This document shows positions 34,068 to 42,943 of a stretch of 64,000 bases of DNA, piece after piece (the stretch's first letter is position 1; each line of letters begins with the position of its first letter). The DNA lies in contig NZ_JACEZU010000006.1 of the NCBI RefSeq assembly GCF_014042355.1, positions 338,263 through 402,262 on the forward strand. The letters run 5' to 3'. The notes under the pieces were generated by a model, which saw nothing but the letters and a program-made list of their open reading frames with translations, was not told the origin of the DNA and searched no databases. Origin of the DNA: Rugamonas apoptosis. GTDB taxonomy: Bacteria > Pseudomonadota > Gammaproteobacteria > Burkholderiales > Burkholderiaceae_D. The translations under genes and the position numbers were made by a program.

Positions 34068-34096
34068 AGCATAAGTTGTCTATACAACTAAGTCAA
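34068..34096 (-). promoter_or_regulatory. hut operon promoter with operator inside the spacer
   Basis: On the minus strand a TTGACT -35 box (34091-34096) and a TATGCT -10 box (34068-34073) are separated by exactly 17 bases. Those 17 bases consist of the dyad AGTTGT-ATAG-ACAACT plus one base. Transcription would start near 34061. A repressor bound to the dyad would block polymerase directly. Confidence 0.75.
34074..34089. promoter_or_regulatory. Probable HutC operator
   Basis: A 16-bp dyad with arms AGTTGT and ACAACT around a 4-base AT-rich centre. HutC sites described for proteobacteria are of TTGTATATACAA type, which this fits closely. Placement within the hutU promoter spacer supports repression relieved by urocanate. 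Confidence 0.7.
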
Positions 34097-34470
34097 CCGG
34101 TTTTTCGCTGCCGGCCTGGAAGTGTGATAATTGGATAGAATTTGATCGGAATCAAGTTTTCTTCACGACCAAATTTATATACTGATAGCAATAAGTAGAG
34201 GAATGCCAACCTATGCCGCGACTCCGCCAGGTATTTCTCAGCCCGCCAGCATGTCCTGATCCAGCGTTTTTCCTGCGATGGCGCCGGCGCGTTGCCACTG
34301 CCTTTCGGCACTAGCAACGCCAGGTGACAACACCACGGCCGCCACATCGCCAGCGCCAGTCCGCATTGCCGTCACATTTTTGCCGCCCGAATCCAACCCC
34401 CATTCTGGCTTGTGCAAGTGACGGCGCCGACACCAGGTGCAGTTCCAACATCAAGAAAATACTGTCAGTT
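34097..34470. other. Non-coding gap between the hut promoter and the diguanylate cyclase gene
   Basis: About 370 bp, noticeably more AT-rich than the surroundings around 34120-34200. I see no convincing gene; short ORFs on either strand lack ribosome-binding sites and family resemblance. A TATACT box at 34178-34183 on the plus strand could be part of a promoter for the downstream gene, but its -35 region is weak. Confidence 0.5.
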
Positions 34471-36615
34471 ATGCGCCAACTCATGTACAGGCTTGCTCTG
34501 CTCACCTTGACCTACTTTGCCACCGGCTGGCTGGGCCTACGTATTCCCTACGTCGGTTCCCACATCACGCTGGTCTGGCTGCCCACCGGCATTGCCGTGG
34601 CGGCCCTGCTACGCTGGGGCAAAGCGGTACTGCCAGGGGTATATCTCGGCGCCTTCCTGGTCAACCTGTCGATCGGCTCCCCCGTCACGCTGGCCGCCGC
34701 TATCGCCATCGGCAATACCCTGGGCCCGGCGCTGACGGCCGGCTGGCTCCGGCGGCTGGGATTCCTGCCGGGCTTCGAGCGCCAGCGCGACGTCGGTTAC
34801 TTCGTGCTGGCGGCCGGTGGCGGCATGGCCATATCGGCCCTGTGCGGCGTGGCGAGCCTGGTGCTGGCGGACCTGATGCCAGCGCCGTCGGCAGGTTTTG
34901 CCCTGCTGGCATGGTGGATGGGCGACACCGTCGGCGTGCTGCTGGCGGCCCCGCTCGTGCTGAACCTGACACGCGCCAACGCCCGCATGCTGGGCCGCAC
35001 CCCTGGCGAACTGCTGCTGTGGCTGGCAGCCGCCTCGGTCGTGGCCTGGCTGGCCTTCATCCACGATTATGCGCACCTGGGCCACACCTTGCCGCTGGCC
35101 TTTACCACGCTGCCCCTGCTGGCATGGGCGGCCGTGCGTTTCGGGATCGTCGGCGCGGCCCTGGCCGGCCTGGGATTTTCCGTCCTGGCAGCGTGGGGTA
35201 CGGCCACCGGGCACGGCACCTTCTTCGTGCCAGACGCCCAAGTCAGCCTGGTTTTGCTGTGGAGCTATATGGCCATCACGGTCCTGACCGGCCTGCTGGT
35301 CACGGCCCTGCAGGCCGAACGGCTACGCATGGAGGCGACGCTGCGCGCCAGCGAACAGAAACTGCGCGGACTGTACGAATTGTCGCCGCTGGGCATCGCC
35401 CTGACCGACATGAACGGCCACTTTATCGATTTCAACGAAGCGTTCCGCGCCATCAGCGGTTACCCCGAAGATGAGCTCAAGGCCATCGACTACTGGACCC
35501 TGACCCCCAAACAATATGAGGCCGATGAGGCCCAGCAGCTGGAGTCGCTCCAGCGTCGCGGCCATTACGGGCCGTACCGGAAAGAATACCGCCGCAAGGA
35601 TGGCACCCTGGTCCCCATCAATCTCAACGGCGTGCTGCTGCATGGGGCGGACGGCCAGGGCTATATCTGGTCCATCGTCGAGGACGTGACGGAGAAGCGG
35701 CGTGCCGAAGCGGCCTTGCAGCAGACCACCAAGGACCTCAACAACCTGATTTCCCGCATGCCGGCCGGCGTGTACAAATTCAGGATGCGCCAGGATGACG
35801 GCATCCAGTTCGACTTTGTCAGTGCGCGCTTTTGCGAGCTGCTGGAAGTGGAGGCGGACGTCGTCTATCGCGATCCCTACGCGGCGTTCGCGGCCATCCA
35901 TCCGGCCGAGCTGGACGGGTTTATCCGGCTCAACGGCCAGGTGCGCGAGACGCTGGAAACGTTCCGCTGGGAGGGCCGCCTGTGCGAGGACGCGCGTGCG
36001 CACTGGGTGCACATCGAATCGTCGCCCACCGTCATGGACAATGGCGACATCCTGTGGGACGGCATCGTCTACGACATTTCGAGCGCCAAGCAACTGGAGG
36101 CGCGGCTGCAGAAAATGGCCCATTACGATGAGCTGACCGGCATCCCGAACCGGGGCCTGTTGACCGACCGCATGCATCAGGCCATCGCGCTGTCCCAGCG
36201 CACCGGCAGCAAGATCGCCGTGTGCTACCTGGACCTGGACGGCTTCAAACCGATCAACGATACCCATGGGCATGCGGCCGGTGACAAGCTGCTGATCGAA
36301 ATCGCCAGGCGCCTGCGCACCAGCCTGCGCGCCAGCGACACGGTGGCCCGCATCGGTGGCGACGAATTCGTGCTCCTGATGCCCGGAATCGAGCACTTGG
36401 ACGAAATCGAGGAATCGCTGCACCGCATCCTCGAACGGGTGCGGCAGCCGATCGACATCGGCGGCAAGCAGGTGACGGTGTCCTGCAGCGTCGGCGTGAC
36501 GCACTATCCGCACGATAACGGCGAGCCGGACAGCCTGCTGCGCCACGCGGACCAGGCCATGTTCCAGGCCAAGCAGATGGGCAAGAACAAGTTCCGCTTC
36601 TACGCCGCGGACTGA
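34471..36615 (+). CDS. Membrane diguanylate cyclase (MASE1-PAS-PAS-GGDEF)
   Basis: 714 aa. Residues 1 to about 285 are a MASE1-type integral membrane sensor with eight or more spans (GWLGLRIPYVGSHITLVWLPTGIAVAALL). Two PAS units follow (GLYELSPLGIALTDMNGHFIDFNEAFRAISG; LNNLISRMPAGVYKF...), then a GGDEF domain with intact RIGGDEFVLLMPG and an RASD inhibitory I-site five residues upstream. It should make cyclic di-GMP from two GTP. ATG 34471 is chosen because the membrane domain starts there; longer in-frame reading adds Pro/Arg-rich sequence with no family fit. Confidence 0.9.
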   Translation: MRQLMYRLALLTLTYFATGWLGLRIPYVGSHITLVWLPTGIAVAALLRWGKAVLPGVYLGAFLVNLSIGSPVTLAAAIAIGNTLGPALTAGWLRRLGFLPGFERQRDVGYFVLAAGGGMAISALCGVASLVLADLMPAPSAGFALLAWWMGDTVGVLLAAPLVLNLTRANARMLGRTPGELLLWLAAASVVAWLAFIHDYAHLGHTLPLAFTTLPLLAWAAVRFGIVGAALAGLGFSVLAAWGTATGHGTFFVPDAQVSLVLLWSYMAITVLTGLLVTALQAERLRMEATLRASEQKLRGLYELSPLGIALTDMNGHFIDFNEAFRAISGYPEDELKAIDYWTLTPKQYEADEAQQLESLQRRGHYGPYRKEYRRKDGTLVPINLNGVLLHGADGQGYIWSIVEDVTEKRRAEAALQQTTKDLNNLISRMPAGVYKFRMRQDDGIQFDFVSARFCELLEVEADVVYRDPYAAFAAIHPAELDGFIRLNGQVRETLETFRWEGRLCEDARAHWVHIESSPTVMDNGDILWDGIVYDISSAKQLEARLQKMAHYDELTGIPNRGLLTDRMHQAIALSQRTGSKIAVCYLDLDGFKPINDTHGHAAGDKLLIEIARRLRTSLRASDTVARIGGDEFVLLMPGIEHLDEIEESLHRILERVRQPIDIGGKQVTVSCSVGVTHYPHDNGEPDSLLRHADQAMFQAKQMGKNKFRFYAAD

Positions 36616-36627
36616 CCGTACCGGGGC

Positions 36628-36653
36628 CGCCGCCCGGCCGGGGCCGGGCGGCG
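36628..36653. terminator. GC-rich hairpin between convergent genes
   Basis: A 12-bp perfect inverted repeat (36628-36639 with 36642-36653) in the 42-bp gap between the stop codons of the cyclase and the FAD oxidase genes. No T-run on either side, so it may only assist termination in both directions. Confidence 0.45.
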
Positions 36654-36657
36654 CAGG

Positions 36658-38046
36658 CTAGGACGCGGGCCGGATGTTCTGGTTGTTGCGGAACAAATTA
36701 TCCGGGTCGTACTGGGCCTTGATGCGGGCCAGCCGCGCTAAGTTGGGGCCATAGGCGTCGACCACGCGCTCACCCTCGTCCTGGGTCAGGAAGTTGACGT
36801 ACACGCTGCCCGACGCATACGGCGCCGAGGCGCGGAAGAACTCGCGCGCCCACGCGATGCAGGGTGTGTCCTCGGCCGGATTTTCCCAGCGCGTATGGAC
36901 GTTCATCGCATACAGCGCGTCGCGGTGCGGATAGGCGGTGGCATCGGGCGCCGGCGCGCTGGCCCTGCCACCCAGCAGGCCCAGGAAGATTTCGCACTGC
37001 GGCGATGGCAGGTTGCCCGCGTAGCGCACCACGGTGTCGATCGCCTCGTCGCCAAGCTGGGTGAAATTGTGCGACTTCCAGTAATTGCGGGCGCCCGGCG
37101 CCAGCAACGGATCGAACATCTGCTGCCAGGCCGTGTAGGGCATGGCGCCCAGGTGTTCGCCGAGCGGCTGGCCGAAGCCCCGCATGATGTCGAGCGCGTC
37201 CTTCAGTTCGGCCATCGGCAGCGGCGAGAACACGGCCAGCGCCACCATGTCGGCGCCGTGCGCCGTGGCCGGCAGGAACGGCAGCGGTGGCGCCTTGCGC
37301 AACACGGCCCACACGGTCAGTTCTTCCGGCAGGCGGTCGACCAGATCGCGGTACTGGGTCAGCACGCTCTTGGCCTGCGCATGGGGAAACACGATCAGGC
37401 CGGCGCTCACTTGCGGCCCCACCGGATGCAGCAGGAATTCGAAACTGGTCACCACGCCGAAGTTGCCGCCGCCACCACGGATGGCCCAGAACAGGTCGGG
37501 ATGGTCGGAAGCGTTGACGTGCAACAGCTTGCCGTCGGCGGTGACGATATCGGCCGCCAGCAGATTGTCCACGGCCAGCCCGCGCGTGCGGCTGAGCCAG
37601 CCGAAGCCGCCGCCCAGCGTCAGCCCCGCCACGCCGGTGGTGGAATTGATGCCCAGCGGAGTGGCCAGGCCAAACGCCTGCGCCTCGTGGTCAAAGTCGC
37701 CCAGCGTGGCGCCGCCCGCCACCCAGGCCCGCCGTTGCAAGGGATCGACGCGCACCGAGCGCATGGCCGACAGGTCGATCACCAGGCCGTCGTCGCACAG
37801 GGCGCTGCCGGCGATGTTGTGGCCGCCGCCGCGCACGGCCAGCCGCAGCCCATGGTCGCGGGCAAAAGTCACGGCGGCCAGCACGTCGGCCGCGCCCGCG
37901 CAACGGACGATGTAGGCTGGGCGCCGGTCTATCATGGCGTTCCAGATGGTGCGGGCCGCGTCGTAGCCGGCGTCGGCCGGCTGCAGCAATTGCCCCCTGA
38001 GGCTGGCGCGCAGATTGTCGACCGCGCCGGTCGTCACTGTATTCAT
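36658..38046 (-). CDS. FAD-linked oxidase of the berberine-bridge-enzyme type
   Basis: 462 aa. The PCMH-type FAD domain has the RGGGHNIAGSALCDDGLVIDLSAM motif, where the His should bind FAD covalently, and STTGVAGLTLGGGFGWLSR. The second covalent Cys of bicovalent enzymes is not seen. A BBE domain closes the protein (YGPNLARLARIKAQYDPDNLFRNNQNI). Members oxidise sugars, alkaloids or other alcohols, so the substrate is open. The start ATG is at 38046. It converges on the cyclase gene and no partner gene adjoins it. Confidence 0.88.
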   Translation of the reverse strand: MNTVTTGAVDNLRASLRGQLLQPADAGYDAARTIWNAMIDRRPAYIVRCAGAADVLAAVTFARDHGLRLAVRGGGHNIAGSALCDDGLVIDLSAMRSVRVDPLQRRAWVAGGATLGDFDHEAQAFGLATPLGINSTTGVAGLTLGGGFGWLSRTRGLAVDNLLAADIVTADGKLLHVNASDHPDLFWAIRGGGGNFGVVTSFEFLLHPVGPQVSAGLIVFPHAQAKSVLTQYRDLVDRLPEELTVWAVLRKAPPLPFLPATAHGADMVALAVFSPLPMAELKDALDIMRGFGQPLGEHLGAMPYTAWQQMFDPLLAPGARNYWKSHNFTQLGDEAIDTVVRYAGNLPSPQCEIFLGLLGGRASAPAPDATAYPHRDALYAMNVHTRWENPAEDTPCIAWAREFFRASAPYASGSVYVNFLTQDEGERVVDAYGPNLARLARIKAQYDPDNLFRNNQNIRPAS

Positions 38047-38226
38047 TCCCCACCTCCGCTTTTTGTTGTCCAAGCGCCGGATTATTGCTTCGGGCCACAC
38101 AGCCCGGTACGGTGATCACACGCTCCGGAGCCACTTTTCATCATAGGCAAGCGGCGGCGACATGCAAGCGAAGCGCGGGGGGCTCTGCGCGATCCGGCCA
38201 TGCGCGTTGCCGGTGCTCAATGCAGA

Positions 38227-38258
38227 ACGCCGCACGGCCCCGAGGGAACGTGCGGCGT
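38227..38258 (-). terminator. Hairpin downstream of the porin-like gene
   Basis: A 10-bp stem ACGCCGCACG/CGTGCGGCGT with a 12-base loop, 26 bp after the stop of the porin-like gene in its reading direction. No T-run follows, so this is at best a Rho-dependent or weak stop. Confidence 0.35.
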
Positions 38259-38283
38259 GTGTTGGCGGGAGCGGGAGCGAGAA

Positions 38284-39453
38284 CTAGAACAAGCCTTGCA
38301 GCGAAATGGAAATCAGCTTGGAGTCGCCGAAGAACGGATAGGCATAGTGCGATTTGTCCTTGCTGACGTCGTACTGGGCCTTGAGCGCCATGTTCTTGCG
38401 GAAGTCCCAGCGCAGCGACAGGTACTGGGTGTTGCGCGCCTCGATCGGCTCAGTCACCGTGGTGTAGCGCGAGAAAGTGTACATGGGCGTCCATTCGCCA
38501 TACTGGTAGCCGACCCCGATCAGCGCGTACTTGTAGACGTTGTTGATACCCTTGGCGTCATCCACCTGCTCGTAGCGGTCCAGCTCCGACTTGATCAGCC
38601 AATCCTTGTAATCCATGTTGGCCGAGATGCCCATGATGCGCGTGCCCTGCGCGTCCACCAGCGTGGTGCGGCCGCCACCGGGCGCGTCCTGCCAGGTGGT
38701 GTCCTTGTACCACATCATCATGCCGCGCACGTCGAACACGCCATTGTTGGCCGACACGTAGCCGCCCACCATGTCCTTCCACGATTCATGGGTCGGCGTG
38801 GTGTAATAGATCTTGGTGTCGTAGGCGTCGTTGTGCTGGGTGTAGCCGCCGCCCCACACGTGGAAGGTGCCGGCCCAGTCGGTCGCGCCCAGTTGCGTGC
38901 GATAGGTGACGTTGGCGCCCTGGTAGGCGTAGATCGGCCAGCCATACACGTCCGGCGCCGGCCGCACCCAGGGGTAGGCGTAGCCGATGTACAGGTAGTC
39001 GCTGTAGTAGTAAAGCGGGATGCGGAACTGGCCGGCCTGCACCGTCCAGGCCGAATCGGCCGACGGTTGCCACGTCACATAGGCCCAGTCCAGCGTGGGC
39101 CGCGAGCCGCGGTTGGGATTGTTGGCGCGCACCAGCACCTGGGCCGTGGCCGACAGCGTGGGCGAGAATTCCTTCTTCAACTGGAAGCCCACCAGCGATT
39201 CGCGGTCGAACTGCCAGCCTTCGCTTTTCTCGTAGACGGAGGCGTATTCCCAGCCCTGCACCGTGCACGGGCACTTCCATTGCTGGTAGGTCCACGGCGC
39301 GCTGCTGCCCTGGGCCGAGCCGCTCAGCACCTTGGCGCCGGTGAGGTTGTAGAAGCCGGTCAGTTTCAGCGAGCCGTCGTCGCTGAGGTCGATGGCGGCG
39401 GCGCTGCCGGATGCCAGCAACGCGAGCGCCCAAGCCATGATATTTTTTTTCAT
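38284..39453 (-). CDS. Outer-membrane beta-barrel (porin-like) protein
   Basis: 389 aa with a signal peptide (MKKNIMAWALALLASGSAAA-ID) and alternating amphipathic strands rich in Tyr/Trp, ending in the C-terminal Phe (SISLQGLF) that marks outer-membrane barrels. It has two close cysteines (WKCPCT) in an early loop. No known porin family is recognised with certainty. It lies 29 bp downstream of a small phosphate-binding-like protein gene and probably shares its transcript. Confidence 0.78.
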   Translation of the reverse strand: MKKNIMAWALALLASGSAAAIDLSDDGSLKLTGFYNLTGAKVLSGSAQGSSAPWTYQQWKCPCTVQGWEYASVYEKSEGWQFDRESLVGFQLKKEFSPTLSATAQVLVRANNPNRGSRPTLDWAYVTWQPSADSAWTVQAGQFRIPLYYYSDYLYIGYAYPWVRPAPDVYGWPIYAYQGANVTYRTQLGATDWAGTFHVWGGGYTQHNDAYDTKIYYTTPTHESWKDMVGGYVSANNGVFDVRGMMMWYKDTTWQDAPGGGRTTLVDAQGTRIMGISANMDYKDWLIKSELDRYEQVDDAKGINNVYKYALIGVGYQYGEWTPMYTFSRYTTVTEPIEARNTQYLSLRWDFRKNMALKAQYDVSKDKSHYAYPFFGDSKLISISLQGLF

Positions 39454-39482
39454 CGAGCTATCTCCAGTTCAGGACGGGGCGT

Positions 39483-39893
39483 TCAAGGTACGGTGGCGAT
39501 GACCTTCACGGTATCATCGACGGCCGCTTTTTCGATATAGCCGATGGCGTTCACATTGTCGGCCACCGCCTTCTTCACTTCGGCGCTGGACTTGCATTCC
39601 TTGGGCGGCTTGCCCTTGGCAGTGAACACGATCTTGGACCAGATGGCCTCCACCTGGGCCGGCGTCTTCTCCAGCACCTTCTTGGTGAATTCGGCCCGGA
39701 TCGGCGAACCTTCGGCCTGCTCGATGGGCGTGAACAACACCGATCCGCCCAGGAAGAACTGGGCCGCCTGCGACGGGAACATGCGGGTGGCGGCATTTTG
39801 CGGGTTGACGATGATGACCAGCTCCGCCCGCGCCGGGGCCGCCATGGCCGCCAGCAGCAGCGCCGCGGCCGCCCACTGTGTCTGTGCTTTCAT
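39483..39893 (-). CDS. Small PstS-like periplasmic binding-domain protein
   Basis: 136 aa. Signal peptide ending AAPARA-ELV, then one PBP-like lobe: VIIVNPQNAATRMFPSQAAQFFLGGSVLFTPIEQAEGSPIRAEFTKKVLEKTPAQVEAIWSKIVFTAKGKPPKE and a C-terminal AVADNVNAIGYIEKAAVDDTVKVI. Full PstS proteins are about 340 aa; this shortened type occurs beside outer-membrane proteins in betaproteobacteria and its role is unclear. It is the first gene of a two-gene operon with the porin-like protein. Confidence 0.8.
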   Translation of the reverse strand: MKAQTQWAAAALLLAAMAAPARAELVIIVNPQNAATRMFPSQAAQFFLGGSVLFTPIEQAEGSPIRAEFTKKVLEKTPAQVEAIWSKIVFTAKGKPPKECKSSAEVKKAVADNVNAIGYIEKAAVDDTVKVIATVP

Positions 39894-40147
39894 CTAGCCT
39901 CCTGTTGTCGTGGCAACAGCCTGCGAAGTAAAGCCCGTGGCGCGTTGTGCCAGCACGCCGGGTCGATTTCAGTCTAACGTCAGGCCGTTTCACGACGCGA
40001 GTGGTATTTGGCGAGAATTGACTTACGGCATGCAAGGTGTTTCATGCGCGCAACATCGCGTCCTGCCCCCGCACCGCCTGCCGTACCGGCCTGCCGTGGC
40101 CGCCGTTACAGGTACAATGTCGCCTTCGCCGTCCATCGCACACCATA

Positions 40148-41980
40148 GTGAACAGCCGACTCCTCTACCTGCGCCTGCTGCGCCAGTTCCGTCCTTACGC
40201 CTGGATCGCCGTCGCCACCCTGACGGCCGTGGGCGTGGCCTCGGCCACCGACGTGCTGCTGATCCGCCAGTTGCAGAACGTGGTGGACGCGCTGGCCCCG
40301 GCCAGCAGCCTGACGCGCAGCGCCGGCCCGGCCACCGGCCTGCTGGGCGCCATGCAGGATCTGCTGGGGGTACTGCTGCCGCACGCCCCCACCCGCGCCG
40401 CGCTGTGGACCATCCCCGCCATCATCGTCAGCCTGGCCGTGGTGCGCATGCTGGCCAGCTTCGCGGGAGAATATGGTGCCGCCTGGCTGTCGAGCCGGGT
40501 CCAGGCCAATCTGCGCGAAACCATGTTCGCCCGCATCCTGCGCCTGCCCAACCGCTATTTCGACGGCACCTCCACCGGCACCACCCTGTCGCGCGTGGCG
40601 TTCGACGCCAGCCAGGTGGCCCAGGCCGGCCTGAACGTGATCAACGTGGCCGTGCGCGACTCGGTGGCCACGGTCGGTTATCTGATCTCGCTGTTTTCCA
40701 TCGACTGGCAACTGGCCGTGTTCTGCCTCGGCCTGTTGCCGCTGGTGGCGTTGATCGTCACCTTCGCCGGGCGCCGCATGCGCCACCTGAGCCAGAGCGC
40801 CCAGCAAGCCATGGGCGAGTTGACCAATGTGCTCGACGAGAGCATCAGCGGCCAGCGCGTGGTGAAGATCTTCGGCGGCCAGCAGTACGAACAGCGCCGC
40901 TTCGACCGCGTGGTCAAGCTCAATCGCCAGCTGGCCGTCAAGCACGCCTCCACGGCCGCCATGAACTCGGCCGCCATCATGCTGCTGGTGGGGATCACCC
41001 TGTCGTCCGTGATCTACTTCGCGCTGCTGCGGGCCCAGGCCGGCGCGCTGTCGCCGGGCGCCTTCGTGGCCTTCATGGGATCGTTGATGGCCATGCAGTC
41101 GCCCATCAAGAACCTCACCAAGATCAACGAACCGATGCAGCGCGGCCTGGCCGCCGCCGAATCCGTGTTCGGCCTGATCGACACGGCCTCCGAACCCGAT
41201 GGCGGCCAGCACGCCATCGAACGGGCGGCCGGCCGGCTGGCGCTGGAACAGGTCAGCTTCCACTATCGCCCGGACGACGCCGAGGCCCGTCCCGCGCTCG
41301 ATGGCGTGTCGCTAGCCATCGCCGCCGGCGAGACGGTGGCCCTGGTGGGCAGCTCCGGCAGCGGCAAGACCACGCTGGCCGGGCTGCTGCCCCGCTTCTA
41401 TGATGTGAGCGACGGCCGTATCACGCTCGATGGCGTGGACTTGCGCGACTACAGCCTGGAGGCATTGCGCCAGCAGATCGCGCTGGTGAGCCAGGACGTG
41501 GTGCTGTTCAACGACACGTTGGCCGCCAACATCGCCTATGGCGACCCGGCGCCGTCGGCCGAGCGCATCGAGGCGGCCGCGCGCGCCGCGCACGCGCACG
41601 AGTTCATCATGCGCCAGCCGCAGGGTTATCAGACTTCAGTTGGCGAGAATGGCTTGCGGCTGTCAGGCGGCCAGCGCCAGCGGCTGGCCATCGCCCGCGC
41701 GCTGTACAAGGATGCGCCCATCCTGATCCTGGACGAAGCCACCAGCGCACTGGATACGGAATCGGAGCGCCTGGTGCAGGCGGCGCTGGAAGTGCTGATG
41801 CGCGGCCGCACTACGGTCGTCATCGCGCACCGGCTGTCGACCATCGAGAACGCCGACCGCATCGTCGTCATGGATGCCGGCCGCATCGCGGAAATGGGCA
41901 GCCACGACGCGCTGCTGGCGCAGGGCGGGCTGTATGCGCGCCTGTACCAGACCCAAAAGAGCGTGCAGACGGCGTCGTGA
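40148..41980 (+). CDS. msbA: MsbA-type lipid A/ABC exporter
   Basis: 610 aa half-transporter. Six membrane spans in residues about 15-325, with an Ala/Pro/Ser-rich loop after span 1. The nucleotide-binding domain contains Walker A GSSGSGKTT, signature LSGGQRQRL, Walker B ILILDEATSALD and the switch His in VIAHRLST. The domain order and PIKNLTKINEPMQRGLAAAESVF linker match MsbA, which flips lipid A-core in the inner membrane. The GTG at 40148 gives the family start (NSRLLYLRLLRQF). Lipid A exporter role is inferred from similarity; other lipid exporters are possible. Confidence 0.85.
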   Translation: MNSRLLYLRLLRQFRPYAWIAVATLTAVGVASATDVLLIRQLQNVVDALAPASSLTRSAGPATGLLGAMQDLLGVLLPHAPTRAALWTIPAIIVSLAVVRMLASFAGEYGAAWLSSRVQANLRETMFARILRLPNRYFDGTSTGTTLSRVAFDASQVAQAGLNVINVAVRDSVATVGYLISLFSIDWQLAVFCLGLLPLVALIVTFAGRRMRHLSQSAQQAMGELTNVLDESISGQRVVKIFGGQQYEQRRFDRVVKLNRQLAVKHASTAAMNSAAIMLLVGITLSSVIYFALLRAQAGALSPGAFVAFMGSLMAMQSPIKNLTKINEPMQRGLAAAESVFGLIDTASEPDGGQHAIERAAGRLALEQVSFHYRPDDAEARPALDGVSLAIAAGETVALVGSSGSGKTTLAGLLPRFYDVSDGRITLDGVDLRDYSLEALRQQIALVSQDVVLFNDTLAANIAYGDPAPSAERIEAAARAAHAHEFIMRQPQGYQTSVGENGLRLSGGQRQRLAIARALYKDAPILILDEATSALDTESERLVQAALEVLMRGRTTVVIAHRLSTIENADRIVVMDAGRIAEMGSHDALLAQGGLYARLYQTQKSVQTAS

Positions 41981-41998
41981 TTGAACGTCCGGCGCCGC

Positions 41999-42943
41999 TT
42001 ACGTGGCGTCGTGAAAAATCAGTCCCAGCGTGTGGCGCGATCCTGACCTGAGCCGGCTCACCCCATGCCGCATGCCGGCCCGGTACACGCCGCGCACGCC
42101 CTGGGCCGGACGCTGGAACACGGGGAAGATCACCATGTCGCCGCGCGCCAGCGGCACCACCTCCACCCGCGACTGCTGACGCGGGCGCTGTTCCGTCAGC
42201 ACGAATTCCCCGCCTTCGAAATCCACTCCCGGTTGCGACAGCAGCACGGCCGCCTGCAACGGGAATACGTGCTCGCCGTATAAATCCTGATGCAGGCAGT
42301 TGTAGTCGCCGGGACGGTAGCGCAGCAACAGCGGCGTGGGCCGCTGCTGGCCGGCCGCATGGCAGCGCGCCAGGAATTCCGCATGGTCGGCCGGGAAGCG
42401 GGCGTCCATCGCCAGCAGCTCGTGCCAGCGGTTGGCGATGGCGGCCAGCGGCCCATACAGGGCCTGGCGCAGCGCCGCCACCGTGGACGGCAGCGGATAG
42501 CGAAAGTACTGGTACTCGCCACTGCCAAAGCCATGCTGCGCCATCACGATGCGGCTGCGGAACAAGTCTCCATGGTCGTACTGAACCGCCATGGCCGCGC
42601 ACTCGTCGGCCGTCAGCATGCCCGGCACGACGGCGTAACCGTTCATGTCCAGTTCCTCGGCGATGGCTTGCCAGTCCAGCCCCGCCACGTGGGTGGCGAT
42701 ACCCACCGCCGCGCCGATCGCGCGCCGCGCGGCGGCCTGGCGGGCCGCCTGCTCGGCGGCGCCGGCGTCCGCCGCGGCGTCCACGCCCACAATCCCACCC
42801 GCGCCCGCCCCTGCACCGGCGCCCACACGCGCACCATCAGCCGTGCCGCTTGCGCCGGCCGGCGGCACCGCCAGTCCAGGCGCCGTCTTGCGCGGCTGGC
42901 GCGGCGGCGCGCCGGCGCCGAAATCAAGTTCACCGTTCTTCAC
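41999..42943 (-). CDS. 2-oxoglutarate/Fe(II) oxygenase encoded with Ada
   Basis: 314 aa starting with GTG at 42943, preceded by a strong AGGAGG site. The first 80 residues are low-complexity Pro/Gly/Ala, including a GAGAGAGAGG run, then a helical region. The catalytic beta helix has H218 and D220 (CLHQDLYGEHVFPLQ), distal H293 (MRHGVSRL) and R303 for oxoglutarate. The gene overlaps the ada 3' end by 14 bp. By context it may repair alkylated nucleic acid, or modify protein, but it is not AlkB by sequence. The overlap predicts translational coupling. Confidence 0.85.
   Translation of the reverse strand: MKNGELDFGAGAPPRQPRKTAPGLAVPPAGASGTADGARVGAGAGAGAGGIVGVDAAADAGAAEQAARQAAARRAIGAAVGIATHVAGLDWQAIAEELDMNGYAVVPGMLTADECAAMAVQYDHGDLFRSRIVMAQHGFGSGEYQYFRYPLPSTVAALRQALYGPLAAIANRWHELLAMDARFPADHAEFLARCHAAGQQRPTPLLLRYRPGDYNCLHQDLYGEHVFPLQAAVLLSQPGVDFEGGEFVLTEQRPRQQSRVEVVPLARGDMVIFPVFQRPAQGVRGVYRAGMRHGVSRLRSGSRHTLGLIFHDAT

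Noticed and set aside
34093..34347. 84-aa minus-strand ORF in the gap before the cyclase
   Set aside because: No ribosome-binding site or homology, atypical composition and overlap with the hut promoter.
34324..34470. 49-residue N-terminal extension of the diguanylate cyclase
   Set aside because: No membrane or known domain, no ribosome-binding site; MASE1 begins at 34471.
36628..36653. GC hairpin considered as a strong intrinsic terminator
   Set aside because: No T-run on either side; listed only as a weak convergent-gene hairpin.
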